Source of the DNA: Phyllobacteriaceae bacterium
Lineage (GTDB): Bacteria > Pseudomonadota > Alphaproteobacteria > Rhizobiales > Rhizobiaceae
Direction of reading: 5' to 3'
Assembly: GCA_024645155.1 (NCBI GenBank)
Contig: JAHEGF010000002.1
Coordinates: 1 to 43,013 of the forward strand
Length of the DNA: 43,013 bases
Shown: piece by piece, positions 42,191-43,013 of the stretch
Position numbering within the stretch: position 1 is the stretch's first letter
How the letters are laid out: each line of letters begins with the position of its first letter
The notes under the pieces: model-generated
Database searches by the model: none
What the model saw: only the letters and a program-made list of their open reading frames with translations
Told to the model about the DNA's origin: nothing
Translations under genes and position numbers: made by a program

Positions 42191-42796
42191 CTAGAATTTT
42201 ACACCGACCCTCATGGTCAAGGTGTCGATCCCCGCATCAATCAGGGTACCGTCAAAAGTATCGTAGAACTGGTGGCTGTAATTTGCCCCGACGGTGAGGT
42301 AATCGTTGACCATGTAGTCGACACCGGCACCTGCAACGATGCCCCAGTCATCAAGGCCGATGCTGGTCGTCGCGTAAACGGCACCGAGATGGGCAGTTGC
42401 CAGCCATTGATCATATGCAACACCCGCCTTTGCCTTCATCATGTAGGCATCTTCGGTATCGATCGGGAATCCCTCGAAGTTTATTTTCTGGCGCTGGTAT
42501 TCAGCTTCGACTCCGCCGACAAACATGCCGTACTGGTATAAATAACCGGCATAGACACCGAAGACAAAATCGTCTCCCTTTGACCGCAACGGAGGAACAA
42601 AGGACCGGTCGACATCGCGAAGCCAGCCGTAACCGCCTGACACGCCGACATAGGCACCAGTCCAGCTTCCAAATCTTTCGGGATTTGGTGCTTCGTATTC
42701 GGGAGCTTCATCGGCACGTATTATCGCGGGATCAGCTGCAAGCGCCGGTGAAACAAACAGTACCGAGGCGCATAAAATTGCTCCGATTTTTCCCAT
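42191..42796 (-). CDS. Outer-membrane beta-barrel protein (Omp25/31-like)
   Basis: 201 residues. A signal peptide spans residues 1-20 (GAILCASVLFVSPALA, cleavage before ADPAI). WTGAYVGVSGGYGW opens an 8-stranded barrel, with alternating strands such as GGVEAEYQRQKI and DYLTVGANYSHQFYDTF, and the chain ends VGVKF with the terminal Phe needed for barrel assembly. This is the pattern of the alphaproteobacterial Omp25/Omp31/RopB porin-like family. The start at 42796 follows AGGAG; the frame is open to 42853. Confidence 0.9.
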   Translation of the reverse strand: MGKIGAILCASVLFVSPALAADPAIIRADEAPEYEAPNPERFGSWTGAYVGVSGGYGWLRDVDRSFVPPLRSKGDDFVFGVYAGYLYQYGMFVGGVEAEYQRQKINFEGFPIDTEDAYMMKAKAGVAYDQWLATAHLGAVYATTSIGLDDWGIVAGAGVDYMVNDYLTVGANYSHQFYDTFDGTLIDAGIDTLTMRVGVKF

Positions 42797-42854
42797 TTTG
42801 TTATTCTCCTGGATCAATGTACAGGAGGAATTTACCGAGTTATGGTTATCCAAC

Positions 42855-42880
42855 GGTTAATAAGGATGAGATTGTTAACC
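42855..42880. promoter_or_regulatory. Inverted repeat upstream of the outer-membrane protein gene
   Basis: GGTTAA (42855-42860) and TTAACC (42875-42880) form a 6-bp dyad with a 14-base spacer, 59 bases upstream of the ATG. A further GGTTA lies at 42844. The TTAA spacing of 18 bases does not match a CtrA box. The remaining bases to the window edge (42881-43013) show no supported gene. Confidence 0.22.
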
Positions 42881-43013
42881 ATGATACTTAAGTCGGAGAC
42901 TGAGGCGGAAATCGGTGTCAGCGCCATGATCTTATTTGCTTCACGACAATTTGGGCAATGCGTGGCCAAACCAGGCACGCCACGATCCGTCATTGACAGC
43001 TAGAATGTCGTAT

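Noticed and set aside
42844..42880. CtrA binding site upstream of the outer-membrane protein gene
   Set aside because: The TTAA elements are 18 bases apart instead of the 11 required by TTAA-N7-TTAA.
42828..42993. Minus-strand ORF of about 54 residues with a CPNC motif
   Set aside because: A single CxxC without the second half of a zinc ribbon, no clear ribosome site, and overlap with the promoter region of the outer-membrane gene. It could be a gene remnant but cannot be supported.
1..43013. tRNA, rRNA, CRISPR array, transposase or integrase
   Set aside because: Spacers were read for cloverleaf-like arms, spaced direct repeats and terminal inverted repeats; none were convincing, and no transposase or integrase motifs occur.

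Overview
The window reads as a chromosomal segment of an alphaproteobacterium, most likely in Hyphomicrobiales (Rhizobiales). This rests on moderately high GC, typical gene families (trimeric-type PNP in a nucleoside ABC operon, MbfA-type ferritin/VIT1 fusion, Omp25/31-like porin, DUF6356), and a short intergenic element near 13115 that looks like a small repeat common in Rhizobiales. No rRNA, tRNA, CRISPR array, insertion sequence or prophage was seen. The window is dense and mostly housekeeping or catabolic, with several signalling genes.

Region by region. (1) 1-7514, minus strand: one tightly overlapping nucleoside uptake and catabolism operon, transcribed as ABC ATPase, permease, permease, cytidine deaminase, purine nucleoside phosphorylase, deoxyribose-phosphate aldolase, and an aldehyde dehydrogenase that runs off the left edge. 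Nucleosides are imported, deaminated and phosphorolysed; the deoxyribose phosphate is cleaved, and the acetaldehyde released is probably oxidised by the dehydrogenase. The usual BMP-type binding protein is absent. (2) 7646-13083: Fe-alcohol dehydrogenase, methyltransferase, 1-Cys peroxiredoxin, a membrane protein, a secreted protein and release factor 3. (3) 13347-16434: NrtS-like nitrate/nitrite transporter followed by a class III nucleotide cyclase, facing a paralogous GAF-cyclase tail to tail. (4) 16663-24986: methyltransferases, pncB, a chromate resistance pair (rhodanese-ChrB and chrA), DUF6356, an Lrp/AsnC regulator, dUTPase, a zinc alcohol dehydrogenase and a DoxX-like protein.

(5) 25086-30342: trans-3-hydroxy-L-proline dehydratase, cysteine synthase and a DctPQM TRAP transporter. 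(6) 30420-37627: a possible 49-residue ORF, MbfA-like iron exporter, permuted papain-fold peptidase, a fatty acid desaturase divergent from a DEAD-box helicase (both cold-adaptation functions), then RidA with an ornithine-cyclodeaminase-family reductase, and an SRPBCC protein. (7) 37692-42796: membrane GGDEF-EAL protein divergent from an alpha-oxoamine synthase coupled to a stand-alone receiver protein, then an outer-membrane beta-barrel protein.

The most interesting signals are the alpha-oxoamine synthase/receiver pair beside a c-di-GMP enzyme, the nrtS-cyclase unit with its facing paralogue, the structured intergenic region between desaturase and helicase, a hairpin that covers the chrB ribosome binding site, and a hydroxyproline route split between two loci. 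No whole system can be called new from sequence alone; these are candidates.
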